Numbered from the stretch's first letter, positions 34,603 through 46,730 are shown. The stretch: DNA of 64,000 nucleotides from an uncultured Lachnospiraceae bacterium (GCA_934364805.1 CAKRMH010000003.1:62001-126000), one strand, 5' to 3'. Notes: generated by a model not told the origin, from the letters alone. Translations and numbers: made by a program.

Positions 34603-35526
34603 TCACTGATTATTTTCTGATACTTTTGCAGCCTCTTCTTCGTCAACTACGATACGTATTCTCTGCTGAAGATTGCAAATGGTTAAATCATCATGTTCTC
34701 CACCGAATTCGCCATCCAGTGTCCATGCAACTTTTTCTTTTGACATGATATGTAATTCACTTGTTTTGAACGTGTAAACCATATCTGAATCATCAATCAG
34801 GTTCGTCAGGCATGCAAGGATCTCGTTCAGTTCGATCGGGTTTTTCGGCTTACGGATCAGGGTTACCTCAAATACCCCATCATCCAGTTTTACATCCGGT
34901 CCGGTCATGCCCTTAAATCCCCCGACTGAAATGGAATTCGATACCATTCCATAAATAAACTCATCCTGAATCCGCTGATTCTCATACTCTACATGCATGA
35001 CATAGGACGGGATATCTCTTAAATGCTTTGCTCCTTCCAGAATGTATGCAGCATGTCCAAAAATATTCTTTAACTGCTGCGGTGTCTGATAGGACACTTC
35101 TGTAAAAAGCCCGAATGCTGCAACATACACAAACGTATCGTCATTAAATCGTCCAATATCGCATGGAAATGGTGTTCCATGTACTGCGGTAAGGCAGGAA
35201 AGACGCATCTCCTTTTCAATTCCAAGCGAATTGGCAAAATCGTTGGTGCTGCCCGCCGGAATATAGCCAAGCGGAATATCCAGATTGGCCTGGATCATTC
35301 CAGTGACCACTTCATCCAGCGTTCCGTCTCCACCGCTGCATACGATCTGATCATATCCTGCGCCTTCTTCTAAAACCTTTCTGGTGGCGTCCGCTCTTGC
35401 CTGTGTCGTATAAATGGTAACATCAAACTCTGCCTTGACCATGGTATCTACGATGTCTACAAGATAATTCCGAATCAGCCCCTTTCCTGAATGCGGATTA
35501 AAAATAAATAATAATTTCCTGTTCAT
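34603..35526 (-). CDS. Diacylglycerol kinase family lipid kinase
   Basis: A 307-residue cytoplasmic lipid kinase of the DgkB/YegS fold. It has the nucleotide-binding motif FNPHSGKG at the N-terminus and the catalytic-domain motif CSGGDGTLDEVVTGM, followed by GYIPAGSTNDFANSLG. It probably recycles diacylglycerol into phospholipid synthesis. GGAAGGGAAAG precedes the ATG. It is the last gene of the long whiA-ward run and is convergent with the AgrC-like gene. Confidence 0.9.
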   Translation of the reverse strand: MNRKLLFIFNPHSGKGLIRNYLVDIVDTMVKAEFDVTIYTTQARADATRKVLEEGAGYDQIVCSGGDGTLDEVVTGMIQANLDIPLGYIPAGSTNDFANSLGIEKEMRLSCLTAVHGTPFPCDIGRFNDDTFVYVAAFGLFTEVSYQTPQQLKNIFGHAAYILEGAKHLRDIPSYVMHVEYENQRIQDEFIYGMVSNSISVGGFKGMTGPDVKLDDGVFEVTLIRKPKNPIELNEILACLTNLIDDSDMVYTFKTSELHIMSKEKVAWTLDGEFGGEHDDLTICNLQQRIRIVVDEEEAAKVSENNQ

Positions 35527-35538
35527 ACTTTCCCTTCC

Positions 35539-36441
35539 TTATCTGAGATCTTCCGCAATTTCTGCGACCTTGCGCAGTCTGTGGTTCACCCCTGATTTGC
35601 CCACAGGCGGACTTAGATAATTCCCCAGTTCTTTTAATGGACTCTCCGGATGCTCCAGACGCACCTGTGCGATCTCCTGCAGATTATCCGGAAGACTCTC
35701 AAGCCCGATCGTATCCCGGATCAGCTCAATATCCTGTATCTGTTTCACTGCTGCGTTTACCGTTTTACTGATATTCGCTGTCTCACAGTTTACCTTGCGA
35801 TTGACAGAATTACGCATTTCTTTGAGAATCCGGACATTTTCCAGATTCATCAGTGAGACATATGCCTCCATGACATTGAGCATGTCTACAATCTGTGATC
35901 CATCTTTCAGATATACCACATAATGATGCTTGCGTACAACGATCTTGGCATCTGTCTCAAAGCTCTCCATCAGTTCCTGCAGCTGTCTGGCCTGCACCTG
36001 GCTGTGACATACAATTTCAAAATGATAAGACTTATTTGGATTACTGATCGAACCGGCAGCAAGAAACATTCCACGGATATATGCCCGTTTACAGCAGGTC
36101 TGCTGCACAAGCAGTCCATTCATCCTTGCTCCGCGAAGAGATACGTGATCGTGTGCATGCCGGAACAGCTGAAGATCATCTGCGATCTTGAGTGCCTGCA
36201 GTACACGCATGGTATCTGCCGGTGAAAGTTCTTTTGTAATATCCACTTCAAAAATCCGTTTCATTAAAATTGCATATTTTTCCTGCAGGATCGGATTCTC
36301 TGATTCAAACTGCAGTGTCAGTGGATGCAGCCGGATCTGGCCTTCCATAAAAACAAGAGCCGCCAGCTCTGCAATCTGACAATGCCTGCTCTTACTGTAC
36401 TGTCTGGCCAGTTCTGCTTTGACTTCACTTGAAAACGACAT
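35539..36441 (-). CDS. whiA: DNA-binding protein WhiA
   Basis: A 300-residue protein with a LAGLIDADG-like N-terminal domain (MSFSSEVKAELARQ, RGMFLAAGSISNP) and a C-terminal helix-turn-helix (SPLKELGNYLSPPVGKSGVNHRLRKV, read in parts). WhiA affects cell division and chromosome segregation in Firmicutes. It starts 2 bp after rapZ. The gluconeogenesis factor YvcK, usually between rapZ and whiA in bacilli, is absent here. Confidence 0.96.
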   Translation of the reverse strand: MSFSSEVKAELARQYSKSRHCQIAELAALVFMEGQIRLHPLTLQFESENPILQEKYAILMKRIFEVDITKELSPADTMRVLQALKIADDLQLFRHAHDHVSLRGARMNGLLVQQTCCKRAYIRGMFLAAGSISNPNKSYHFEIVCHSQVQARQLQELMESFETDAKIVVRKHHYVVYLKDGSQIVDMLNVMEAYVSLMNLENVRILKEMRNSVNRKVNCETANISKTVNAAVKQIQDIELIRDTIGLESLPDNLQEIAQVRLEHPESPLKELGNYLSPPVGKSGVNHRLRKVAEIAEDLR

Positions 36442-36443
36442 CC

Positions 36444-37325
36444 TTACTTTCCTCTCAGAGCATCCTTGCCAATATCCCGGTGCTCAATCTTAAGTCCAAA
36501 TTCTTTCTTGCATTCAAGTCTCTTGTAGAGCTCATTGGCCAGTGTTACCGAACGATGTTTTCCACCGGTACATCCAATGGAAATAACGAGCTGGTTCTTC
36601 CCTTCCGATATATAATTCGGGATCAGGAAATTGATCATGTCCTCCAGTTTATCTAAAAACTGATGTGCTTCCGGGAACTGCATGACATAATCCTGTATTT
36701 CCTTATCATTTCCGGTCTTTGCACGCAGTCCGTCTACATAATACGGATTCGGAAGGAAACGGACATCCATCACAATATCTGAATCGGATGGAATTCCGTA
36801 TTTAAATCCAAAGGACAAAATTGTCACAAACAGATTCTTATAATCCTGATTCTGTATAAAGATTTTCTCCAGTTCTCCTTTTAATTCCCTTGTGAGCAGC
36901 TGGCTGGTATCAATAATGTAATCTGCCGACTTTTTTAAAAATGCAAGCTCCGTGCGTTCTTTTTTGAGTCCCTGCTCGATGCGTTCCTGTCCGGCAAGCG
37001 GATGGTTTCTTCTGGTCTCTTTATATCGTTTTACCAGAACCTCATCCTCTGCATCCAGAAACAGGATCTCAAAGTTCACATCCGGACCGTAGTTTTTCAG
37101 GCCTTCCAGCACATCCTTCATCTCACCGAGTCCTGCACCGCTTCTGACATCAATTCCAAGAGCTACCTTCTTCGTTTTGGCTGAAAACTGGTTGGAAAAT
37201 TCTACCAGTTTTCCGATCAGTGGAATTGGAAGGTTATCGATACAGAAATATCCCATATCCTCCATCATTTTCATTGCTGTCGATTTGCCTGCTCCGGACA
37301 TTCCGGTCACGATTACATATTTCAT
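36444..37325 (-). CDS. rapZ: RNase adapter/nucleotide-binding protein RapZ (YvcJ)
   Basis: A 293-residue P-loop protein with Walker A GMSGAGKST near the N-terminus and the C-terminal motif GCTGGKHRSVTLANEL. The B. subtilis homologue YvcJ hydrolyses GTP; the E. coli homologue guides RNase E to a small RNA. The role in this organism is not known. The start at 37325 has GGAG 9 nt upstream and is 1 bp from the murB stop. Confidence 0.96.
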   Translation of the reverse strand: MKYVIVTGMSGAGKSTAMKMMEDMGYFCIDNLPIPLIGKLVEFSNQFSAKTKKVALGIDVRSGAGLGEMKDVLEGLKNYGPDVNFEILFLDAEDEVLVKRYKETRRNHPLAGQERIEQGLKKERTELAFLKKSADYIIDTSQLLTRELKGELEKIFIQNQDYKNLFVTILSFGFKYGIPSDSDIVMDVRFLPNPYYVDGLRAKTGNDKEIQDYVMQFPEAHQFLDKLEDMINFLIPNYISEGKNQLVISIGCTGGKHRSVTLANELYKRLECKKEFGLKIEHRDIGKDALRGK

Positions 37326-37326
37326 C

Positions 37327-38235
37327 CTAAAATTCTCCAATCATTTTCACTTCAGGCTCGATCTGAACGTGAAATTCTTCATACACCTTCTTCTGTACAT
37401 CCGTGATTAACTGACGTACATCCCTGGCGGTTGCATCCCCTTTATTAATTACAAATCCACAATGTTTCTCCGATACCTGTGCTCCACCGACCTGATAGCC
37501 ACGAAGTCCTGCGTCCTGGATCAGTTTTCCTGCAAAATATCCTTCCGGACGTTTGAATGTGCTTCCGGCACTTGGATATTCCAAAGGCTGTTTCGTGACA
37601 CGACGTTCTCTCAGATCTGCCATCACTGTGCGGATCTGTTCTGTATCGGCTTTCTGAAGACTCAGTTCTGCGGACAAAACAATGTAGTTGTTCTCCGGAA
37701 TGCAGCTGTGACGATAACCAAGATCCAGTTCTTCCAAAGTGAGGGTCTGCTTCTCACCTTCTTTTGTAAGAACGGTGACCGTGCGGATCACATCCTTCAT
37801 TTCACCGCCATATGCTCCCGCATTCATCACTACAGCTCCACCGACAGTTCCTGGAATCCCTGCAGCAAATTCCAGTCCCGACAATCCATTGGCAGCGGCT
37901 TCATTTGCGGCTTTCGAAAGCATTGTACCAGCGGTTACATGCATTTGTTCTCCCTGGATTACAATCTCTTCTGCCGGTCTTCCAAACTCGATCACAACGC
38001 CGCGGATTCCCTGATCCCCCACAAGGAGATTGCTTCCGTTTCCGATGATCGTAACCGGAATGTCATGATTTTTACACAATCTGAGCACCTCTGCTGTCTC
38101 AGATACCCCAGGTGTGACAAGCACATCCGCACTTCCGCCAATGCGGAAGGTGGTGTGCTTGTTCATAGGTTCATTGATATAGATGTTCTTCTCCGGAAGT
38201 ATTTCAGCTAACTGTTCTAAAAACTTCTGATCCAT
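37327..38235 (-). CDS. murB: UDP-N-acetylenolpyruvoylglucosamine reductase
   Basis: A 302-residue FAD enzyme making UDP-MurNAc for peptidoglycan. The FAD-binding core has TIIGNGSNLLVGDQGIRGVV, then GIPGTVGGAVVMNAGAYGGE. The catalytic serine is in YPSAGSTFKRPEGYFAGKL. Length matches Gram-positive type II MurB. AGAAGGAAG precedes the ATG. Heads the murB-rapZ-whiA group. Confidence 0.97.
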   Translation of the reverse strand: MDQKFLEQLAEILPEKNIYINEPMNKHTTFRIGGSADVLVTPGVSETAEVLRLCKNHDIPVTIIGNGSNLLVGDQGIRGVVIEFGRPAEEIVIQGEQMHVTAGTMLSKAANEAAANGLSGLEFAAGIPGTVGGAVVMNAGAYGGEMKDVIRTVTVLTKEGEKQTLTLEELDLGYRHSCIPENNYIVLSAELSLQKADTEQIRTVMADLRERRVTKQPLEYPSAGSTFKRPEGYFAGKLIQDAGLRGYQVGGAQVSEKHCGFVINKGDATARDVRQLITDVQKKVYEEFHVQIEPEVKMIGEF

Positions 38236-38269
38236 GAATAATCTTCCTTCTATATAATGTAATGGTCTT

Positions 38270-39670
38270 TTATGCTTCTTTCAGGAATGCTACATATCCT
38301 CTTAACGCTTCATACAGATCAACTTTGCTGATGATCTCCCATGGCGCATGCATATTTAAAACAGCGACACCGCTGTCGATGACATTCATATCATAATTTG
38401 CAAGGATATATGCGATCGTTCCACCGCCACCCTGATCTACTTTGCCAAGTTCTGCGGTCTGGAAGGAAACATCGTTGGTATCCATGATATTTCTTAATTT
38501 GGCAACGTACTCTGCGTTTGCATCATTGGATCCGGATTTACCACGTGCACCGGTGTATTTGTTGAATACAAGTCCTTTTCCAAAATATGCGGCATTTCTC
38601 TTCTCCATTACTGACGGATAATTTGGATCAAATGCAGCAGATACATCGGAAGAAAGGACTTTGGAATTCTTTAATGCACGGCGAACAGCCAGTTCACTGT
38701 ATGCACCGGTCATGTTCATCACCTCTGCAACACAATTTTCAAAGAATCTTGATTCCATTCCGGATGCTCCAACGCTTCCAATCTCCTCTTTGTCTACAAG
38801 AAGACATACACTTGTATACTCCGGTGCTTCCACCTCAAGCATGGCACGGAAAGATGGGTATGCGCATACACGGTCGTCATGGCCGTATCCCATGATCATA
38901 CTGCGGTCAAATCCATAATCTCTTGCTGCTCCGGCTGGTACAACCTCAATCTCTGCAGAAAGGAAATCATCCTCATCCACACCGTACTCTCTGGAAAGAA
39001 TATTTAAAATGTTTGCTTTTACACGTTCTTTTACTTTCTCTCCATTCTCATCCTTCTCATCTGCCGGTATACTTCCGATCAGAAGATCCAAATTCTCTCC
39101 TTCGATCACCTTTGCACCTTTTTTCTCAAGCTGATCTGCGGAAAGGTGGATCAAAAGATCGCTGACTCCGAATACCGGGTCTTCCGGTTTATCACCAATA
39201 TTTACCTTAACCGTTGTTCCATCCTTTTTGCAGATGACACCGTGAAGTGCTAGTGGAAGAGTTACCCACTGATATTTCTTGATTCCACCATAATAGTGTG
39301 TATCAAGAAGTGCCATATCTGTATCTTCATATAAGGGAACCTGTTTCAAGTCCATACGTGGGGAATCAATGTGTGCTCCAAGGATATTCATTCCCTGTTC
39401 CATTGGTTTTTTACCAATGATAAACATTGCAATTCCTTTTCCCATATTGTTTGCGATGATCTTATCTCCGGCTTTTACCGTTGCGTTTGCTGCGATCAGC
39501 TCATCCATATCCTGATATCCGGCCTGTCTGGCTTCTTCATAAAGTGCTGCTGTGCACTCTCTTTCGGTCTTACATGCTGAAATAAACTGACGATACTCCT
39601 CTGCAAACTGAAATACCTCGTCTCTTTTTGATCCTAACGGATACTTTTCCCATGCATTTTTCTTTTCCAT
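38270..39670 (-). CDS. M18 family aminopeptidase
   Basis: A 466-residue cytoplasmic dinuclear-zinc aminopeptidase. The metal ligands and catalytic acids appear in GAHIDSPRMDLK, LLVDKEEIGSVGASG, GYGHDDRVCAYPSF and the C-terminal VLNMHAPWEIISKVD. The start at 39670 is preferred (AAGGAG 12 nt upstream); an ATG nine codons earlier lacks a site. It lies between hprK and murB on the same strand. Confidence 0.93.
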   Translation of the reverse strand: MEKKNAWEKYPLGSKRDEVFQFAEEYRQFISACKTERECTAALYEEARQAGYQDMDELIAANATVKAGDKIIANNMGKGIAMFIIGKKPMEQGMNILGAHIDSPRMDLKQVPLYEDTDMALLDTHYYGGIKKYQWVTLPLALHGVICKKDGTTVKVNIGDKPEDPVFGVSDLLIHLSADQLEKKGAKVIEGENLDLLIGSIPADEKDENGEKVKERVKANILNILSREYGVDEDDFLSAEIEVVPAGAARDYGFDRSMIMGYGHDDRVCAYPSFRAMLEVEAPEYTSVCLLVDKEEIGSVGASGMESRFFENCVAEVMNMTGAYSELAVRRALKNSKVLSSDVSAAFDPNYPSVMEKRNAAYFGKGLVFNKYTGARGKSGSNDANAEYVAKLRNIMDTNDVSFQTAELGKVDQGGGGTIAYILANYDMNVIDSGVAVLNMHAPWEIISKVDLYEALRGYVAFLKEA

Positions 39671-39750
39671 GTTACTTTTTGTCTCCTTAAATTGCATATA
39701 TTCTTCAAAACTGCACCGGCAATGCTGCCAGATGCCGATTATCCGCTTAT

Positions 39751-40701
39751 TTATTCGTCATCTTCGTCCGATGATTGTTTGGTGATATTAGCCTGAACAC
39801 GACGATACAGCTCCTGTGCTGCATTATATCCCATCTTTTTCTGTCTGTGGTTAACCGCAGCTGCCTCACAGATCACTGCAAGGTTACGTCCAGGACGGAT
39901 CGGAAGTGAATGACATACGACCTTATTGCCAAGGTATTCAATATATTCCTCTTCCAGGCCTAACCGGTCATAATCTGCGTCTTTCTTCCAGTCCTCCAGC
40001 TTGATAACCAGATCGATCTGCTGTTTCTCTTTGACACATTCGACACCGTAAAGTGTCTTAACATCGATAATGCCGATGCCTCGAAGTTCAATGAAATAAC
40101 GTGTGATATCCGGGGATGTTCCCATCAGTGTATGTTCATTGATCTTGCGGATTTCAACGACGTCATCCGTAATCAGACGATGACCTCTCCGTATCAGTTC
40201 AAGTGCAGCCTCACTCTTTCCGATTCCACTTTCACCTGTGATCATGATTCCCTCGCCATATACATCAACCAGTACTCCGTGCACGGTAATGCATGGTGCA
40301 AGCTGTTCCCCAAGCGTATTGATCAGTTCTGCCATAAATTCCGATGTCGGACGGTCCGTTCCAAGAATTGGTACATTGTTCTCTTCCCCGATCCTGATCA
40401 GCATCTCATCCGGTTCAATGTCACGGCAGAAAATGATGCATGGTATATCATATTTCATGAATTCCGAATAACGCTCTTTCTGTTCTTCCTCACTGAGCAG
40501 TTTGATGTATGAATCCTCAACATTACCGATGATCTGAACACGTGACTGTTCAAAATGGTCAAAATAACCGCACAGCTGTAATGCCGGACGATTGACATCT
40601 GCTGAATGAATCTTCCGTTTCTTCAGATCCATGTCTGATGTATAATTCTTAAGATCTAATAATTCTGCTACTTTTGCAACACTAACACTGATCTCTGTCA
40701 T
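39751..40701 (-). CDS. hprK: HPr kinase/phosphorylase
   Basis: A 316-residue bifunctional enzyme that phosphorylates HPr on Ser46 in response to fructose-1,6-bisphosphate, switching on CcpA-dependent catabolite control. It has Walker A GESGIGKSEAALELIRRGH, the C-terminal capping motif (IRPGRNLAVICEAAAVN) and the N-terminal DRTU-like domain. AGGAGG precedes the ATG. The HPr gene itself is not in the window. Confidence 0.97.
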   Translation of the reverse strand: MTEISVSVAKVAELLDLKNYTSDMDLKKRKIHSADVNRPALQLCGYFDHFEQSRVQIIGNVEDSYIKLLSEEEQKERYSEFMKYDIPCIIFCRDIEPDEMLIRIGEENNVPILGTDRPTSEFMAELINTLGEQLAPCITVHGVLVDVYGEGIMITGESGIGKSEAALELIRRGHRLITDDVVEIRKINEHTLMGTSPDITRYFIELRGIGIIDVKTLYGVECVKEKQQIDLVIKLEDWKKDADYDRLGLEEEYIEYLGNKVVCHSLPIRPGRNLAVICEAAAVNHRQKKMGYNAAQELYRRVQANITKQSSDEDDE

Positions 40702-40814
40702 ACCTGTTCCTCCTGATCTGTCCTCCGGTCATCACTGCCGGATGGATATGATATATTTACACTGCTGACTCGAATGCCATCTTTGCTCATTGTACCATAA
40801 TCCGGTAATTTCGT

Positions 40815-42728
40815 CTATATCTGCGGTCGTTCTTCCACCGCTGTTTCCGGGGTTTCCTGTGCCTCCTGGTCCGAGTGGAAAAAAGCATAAACCTTCTCCG
40901 CAGCTGCAAGATTCATGGATTCTGTTTCTGCGAGTTCTTCCACACTGGCTTCTCGTATCCGCTCAAGAGACTGATACCTTCTCATCAATGCTTTCCTTCT
41001 TGCCGGCCCGATCCCTTCAATATCATCAAGCACCGAATGTACCTGTGATTTGGAACGCAGCGATCTATGATATTCAATCGCAAAACGATGTGCTTCATCC
41101 TGGATACGTGTGATCAGTTTAAATCCTTCTCCATGCGTGTCGATCGGTATCTCCACATTATTATAGTAAAGTCCTCTGGTCCGGTGGTTATCGTCTTTTA
41201 CCATGCCGCAAACCGGAATATGAAGTCCGAGTTCCTCTAATACCTGCAGGCAGATATTAACCTGTCCGCGTCCACCATCCATCATGATAATGTCCGGGAA
41301 ACGATGAAAACTTGCAGCCTCTTCCTGCTTCCGGTTCTCACGGATCTCTTTTTGTTCTTCCATTCCATGTGTAAAACGCCTGGTCAGCACCTCATGCATG
41401 GACGCATAATCGTCCGGTCCTGTAATCGTGCGCAGTTTAAACTTACGGTAATCACTGCGTTTCGGTTTCCCTTTTTCATATACGATCATGGAACCTACGG
41501 TTTCAAATCCATTGATATTGGAAATATCGTATGCTTCCATACGGTTGAGTCCTTCCATGCCAAGAAGACCCTCGATCTCTTTCACAGCACCGATCGTTCT
41601 TCCCTCTTCACGTTTGATCCGCTCTTTGTCCTGGCTGAGTACAAGCTTTGCATTTTTTTCTGCAAGCTCCACCAGCTTCTCTTTCATTCCTTTTTGCGGA
41701 ATCCGGATATATACCTTTCTTCCGCGCTTGTTAGTAAGCCATTCTTCCAGTATCTCTATATCGTCAATTGGCTCCTGCAGCATGATCTCATGCGGGATAA
41801 ACGGTGTTCCGGAATAGAACTGTTTGATAAAATCGGTAAGGATCAGGCGTTCCGATTCTTCTGTTCCCACACGCACATGAAAATGGTCTCTTCCGATCAG
41901 CTTGCCGCTCCGAATAAAAAACACCTGCACAACCGCATCGGTGTCATCTGAGGCCATTGCAATAATATCTTTATCTTCTCCATCCGTTGCAGTGATCTTC
42001 TGTTTCTGTGCGATCTGTGCCACACTGTTTAAAAGTTCACGGTATTCAATAGCTTTTTCAAATTCCATCTCCTCCGATGCCTGCATCATTTTATCCTTCA
42101 GCTCGCTCATGACCGGATTGTAATTTCCATTTAAAAATTCCAGTACTTTTGTGATTTTTTTCTGATAGTCATCCTTTGTGATATAACCCATGCACGGTGC
42201 CTCGCATCGATGGATATGATAATTCAGGCACGGACGTTCCTTGCCGATGTTCTTCGGCAGATTACGGTTGCAGGTACGTATCCCATATATTTGATTGATC
42301 AGCTCAATCGTATCTTTTACAGCTCCCGCACTGCTGTATGGTCCAAAATAACGCGATCTGTCCTTTTTCATCTCCCTTGCAAAAAGCACTCTGGGATAGT
42401 CTTCCCCAACTGTCACTTTTATATAAGGATAAGTTTTATCATCCCTGAGCATCGTGTTATACTTTGGCCGGTGTTCCTTGATCAGGTTACACTCGAGCAC
42501 CAGCGCTTCCAGTTCAGAATCTGTGATGATATATTCAAAGCGTGCAATATGTTCCACCATCTGTTTTTTCTTAATTCCCTCGTCATGGCTCGGCTGGAAA
42601 TACTGACGCACACGTTTTCTCAGGCTTACTGCTTTTCCGATGTAGATGATCGCATCACTGGCATCATGCATGATATATACACCCGGATTATCCGGTAATT
42701 TTTTTAATTCTTCTTCGAAATCAAACAT
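40815..42728 (-). CDS. uvrC: Excinuclease ABC subunit C
   Basis: A 637-residue nuclease of nucleotide excision repair making both incisions around a lesion. A GIY-YIG domain at the N-terminus (PDNPGVYIMHDASDAIIYIG) is followed by a UVR motif near 205-240. The RNase H-like endonuclease has DGGRGQVN, and a helix-hairpin-helix pair lies near the end (DIEGIGPARRKALMRRY). Upstream of hprK, downstream of ftsH. Confidence 0.97.
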   Translation of the reverse strand: MFDFEEELKKLPDNPGVYIMHDASDAIIYIGKAVSLRKRVRQYFQPSHDEGIKKKQMVEHIARFEYIITDSELEALVLECNLIKEHRPKYNTMLRDDKTYPYIKVTVGEDYPRVLFAREMKKDRSRYFGPYSSAGAVKDTIELINQIYGIRTCNRNLPKNIGKERPCLNYHIHRCEAPCMGYITKDDYQKKITKVLEFLNGNYNPVMSELKDKMMQASEEMEFEKAIEYRELLNSVAQIAQKQKITATDGEDKDIIAMASDDTDAVVQVFFIRSGKLIGRDHFHVRVGTEESERLILTDFIKQFYSGTPFIPHEIMLQEPIDDIEILEEWLTNKRGRKVYIRIPQKGMKEKLVELAEKNAKLVLSQDKERIKREEGRTIGAVKEIEGLLGMEGLNRMEAYDISNINGFETVGSMIVYEKGKPKRSDYRKFKLRTITGPDDYASMHEVLTRRFTHGMEEQKEIRENRKQEEAASFHRFPDIIMMDGGRGQVNICLQVLEELGLHIPVCGMVKDDNHRTRGLYYNNVEIPIDTHGEGFKLITRIQDEAHRFAIEYHRSLRSKSQVHSVLDDIEGIGPARRKALMRRYQSLERIREASVEELAETESMNLAAAEKVYAFFHSDQEAQETPETAVEERPQI

Positions 42729-42760
42729 CTGTGTCTTTGTTTCCTCTTTTAACGTAAGAC

Positions 42761-42780
42761 AGGAACGCCAAGGCGTTCCT
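42761..42780 (-). terminator. Hairpin between ftsH and uvrC
   Basis: AGGAACGCC/GGCGTTCCT is a perfect 9-bp stem after the ftsH stop. The T-run on the minus strand is weak, so partial read-through into uvrC is likely. Confidence 0.5.
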
Positions 42781-42811
42781 GCTTTTCATATCATAAAATT
42801 CGTTCTGTCTT

Positions 42812-44821
<2,010 letters not shown>

Positions 44822-45013
44822 AAATCCTCCATATCTAAACAGATCTCATAAAATAGATCTGATCTATCCGTAATGTATAACATCATTATTATATGTAAAA
44901 AATAGGGTAAAAGCAACACATTGTTCGTGAAGTTTTCGTTTCCTTTCTAAATTCTTTATAAATTTTTTGTCGTTTTTTTGCAGAAAGGTGTAGCATATTT
45001 TCGTTTGAGGCTG

Positions 45014-45019
45014 TATAAT
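45014..45019 (+). promoter_or_regulatory. -10 box upstream of pyrG
   Basis: TATAAT with no good -35 at 16-18 bp. The transcript would not begin with the G-run used for pyrG reiterative initiation control in bacilli. The region 44822-45013 shows no gene. Confidence 0.45.
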
Positions 45020-45043
45020 ACATTAGTTATTAATTTGAAGCAG

Positions 45044-45074
45044 TCTGTTCTTTTTCAGGGAAAGACAGATTTTT
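45044..45074 (+). promoter_or_regulatory. Leader hairpin of pyrG
   Basis: TCTGTTCTTT pairs with AAAGACAGA, followed by TTTTT, between the -10 box and the pyrG ribosome site. It could act as an attenuator, but the stem is short and AT-rich. Confidence 0.4.
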
Positions 45075-45119
45075 ATTACATTTTGAATCATTACACATTT
45101 TTAGAGGAGGATTAACCCT

Positions 45120-46724
45120 ATGCCTGTAAAATACGTCTTTGTCACTGGTGGTGTTGTTTCCGGACTTGGAAAGGGAATCACAGCTGCATCCCTCGGCCGC
45201 CTTTTAAAAGCACGCGGCTACAAGGTGACCATGCAGAAATTTGACCCATACATCAACATTGACCCAGGAACCATGAACCCGATCCAGCACGGTGAGGTAT
45301 TCGTTACCGATGATGGAGCTGAAACTGACCTCGACCTTGGTCACTATGAACGTTTTATCGACGAAAGCCTGACAAAAAATTCGAATGTAACCACTGGTAA
45401 AGTATACTGGTCTGTTCTCCAGAAAGAACGTCGTGGTGATTTTGGCGGAGGTACTGTACAGGTTATCCCACACATTACAAACGAGATCAAGAGCCGCTTC
45501 TACCGTGATTTTACATCCAAGGATACTACCATTGCGATCATCGAGGTCGGCGGTACCGTCGGAGATATCGAATCCCAGCCTTTCTTAGAGGCGATCCGCC
45601 AGTTCCAGCATGAAGTCGGACGTGAGAATGCCATTCTCTGCCACGTAACTTTGATCCCATACTTAAGTGCTTCCGGTGAATTAAAAACCAAACCTACCCA
45701 GGCCAGCGTAAAAGAGCTTCAGGGAATGGGAATCCAGCCTGATATCATTGTGTGCCGTTCTGAGCACGAACTCGATCAGGGACTAAAAGACAAGATCGCA
45801 TTATTCTGTAACGTTCCGGAGAGCCATGTACTCCAGAACCTTGACGTTGAATATTTATATGAAGCTCCTCTTGCAATGGAAAAAGAAAATCTTGCAAAAG
45901 TTGCCTGTGAATGTCTGAATCTGGATTGTCCGGAACCGGATCTTACAGAGTGGAAAAACATGGTAGAAAACCTTCGTCATCCGGATAAAGTGGTTAAGAT
46001 CGCATTAGTTGGAAAATACATTGCGCTTCACGATGCTTATATTTCCGTTGTTGAAGCATTAAAACACGGTGGAATCCCGGAACATGCAACAATTGATATC
46101 CACTGGGTAGATTCTGAACTCTTAAATGATGAAAATGCCGGAGAGCTTTTAGGCGATATGCAGGGAATCATTGTTCCTGGCGGTTTTGGTAACCGTGGTG
46201 TTGAGGGAATGATCTCTGCTGCAAAATATGCGCGTGAGAACAACATTCCATACCTTGGAATCTGTCTCGGAATGCAGGTTGCCATCATCGAATATGCACG
46301 CCACGTATGCAAACTCCATGATGCACACAGCATCGAGCTTGATCCAAACACAACACATCCGGTCATCGCATTAATGCCGGATCAAAACGGTGTAGAAGAC
46401 CTTGGCGGAACCTTAAGACTTGGTTCTTATCCATGTGTTCTGGATAAAACCTCCAAAGCTTATGAAGTATACGGAACCGAGAACATTGCAGAAAGACATC
46501 GTCATCGTTACGAAGTAAACAATGACTTCCGTAACATCCTGACTGAAAACGGCATGAAACTCTGCGGTACTTCCCCGGACGGACGTATCGTTGAGATGGT
46601 TGAACTTCCAGATCATCCTTGGTTTATTGCAACCCAGGCTCATCCGGAATTAAAATCCCGTCCAAACCGTCCTCATCCACTGTTCCACGGATTTATCCAG
46701 GCTGCAACAAAAGTCCAGAAATAA
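45120..46724 (+). CDS. pyrG: CTP synthase
   Basis: A 534-residue enzyme converting UTP to CTP with glutamine as nitrogen donor. The N-terminal synthase domain starts KYVFVTGGVVSGLGKGITAA and has FDPYINIDPGTM. The C-terminal glutamine amidotransferase domain has the catalytic Cys in IPYLGICLGMQ and the His/Glu pair in ATQAHPELKS. AGAGGAGG precedes the ATG. Monocistronic with its own strong terminator. Confidence 0.98.
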   Translation: MPVKYVFVTGGVVSGLGKGITAASLGRLLKARGYKVTMQKFDPYINIDPGTMNPIQHGEVFVTDDGAETDLDLGHYERFIDESLTKNSNVTTGKVYWSVLQKERRGDFGGGTVQVIPHITNEIKSRFYRDFTSKDTTIAIIEVGGTVGDIESQPFLEAIRQFQHEVGRENAILCHVTLIPYLSASGELKTKPTQASVKELQGMGIQPDIIVCRSEHELDQGLKDKIALFCNVPESHVLQNLDVEYLYEAPLAMEKENLAKVACECLNLDCPEPDLTEWKNMVENLRHPDKVVKIALVGKYIALHDAYISVVEALKHGGIPEHATIDIHWVDSELLNDENAGELLGDMQGIIVPGGFGNRGVEGMISAAKYARENNIPYLGICLGMQVAIIEYARHVCKLHDAHSIELDPNTTHPVIALMPDQNGVEDLGGTLRLGSYPCVLDKTSKAYEVYGTENIAERHRHRYEVNNDFRNILTENGMKLCGTSPDGRIVEMVELPDHPWFIATQAHPELKSRPNRPHPLFHGFIQAATKVQK

Positions 46725-46730
46725 TAATCA

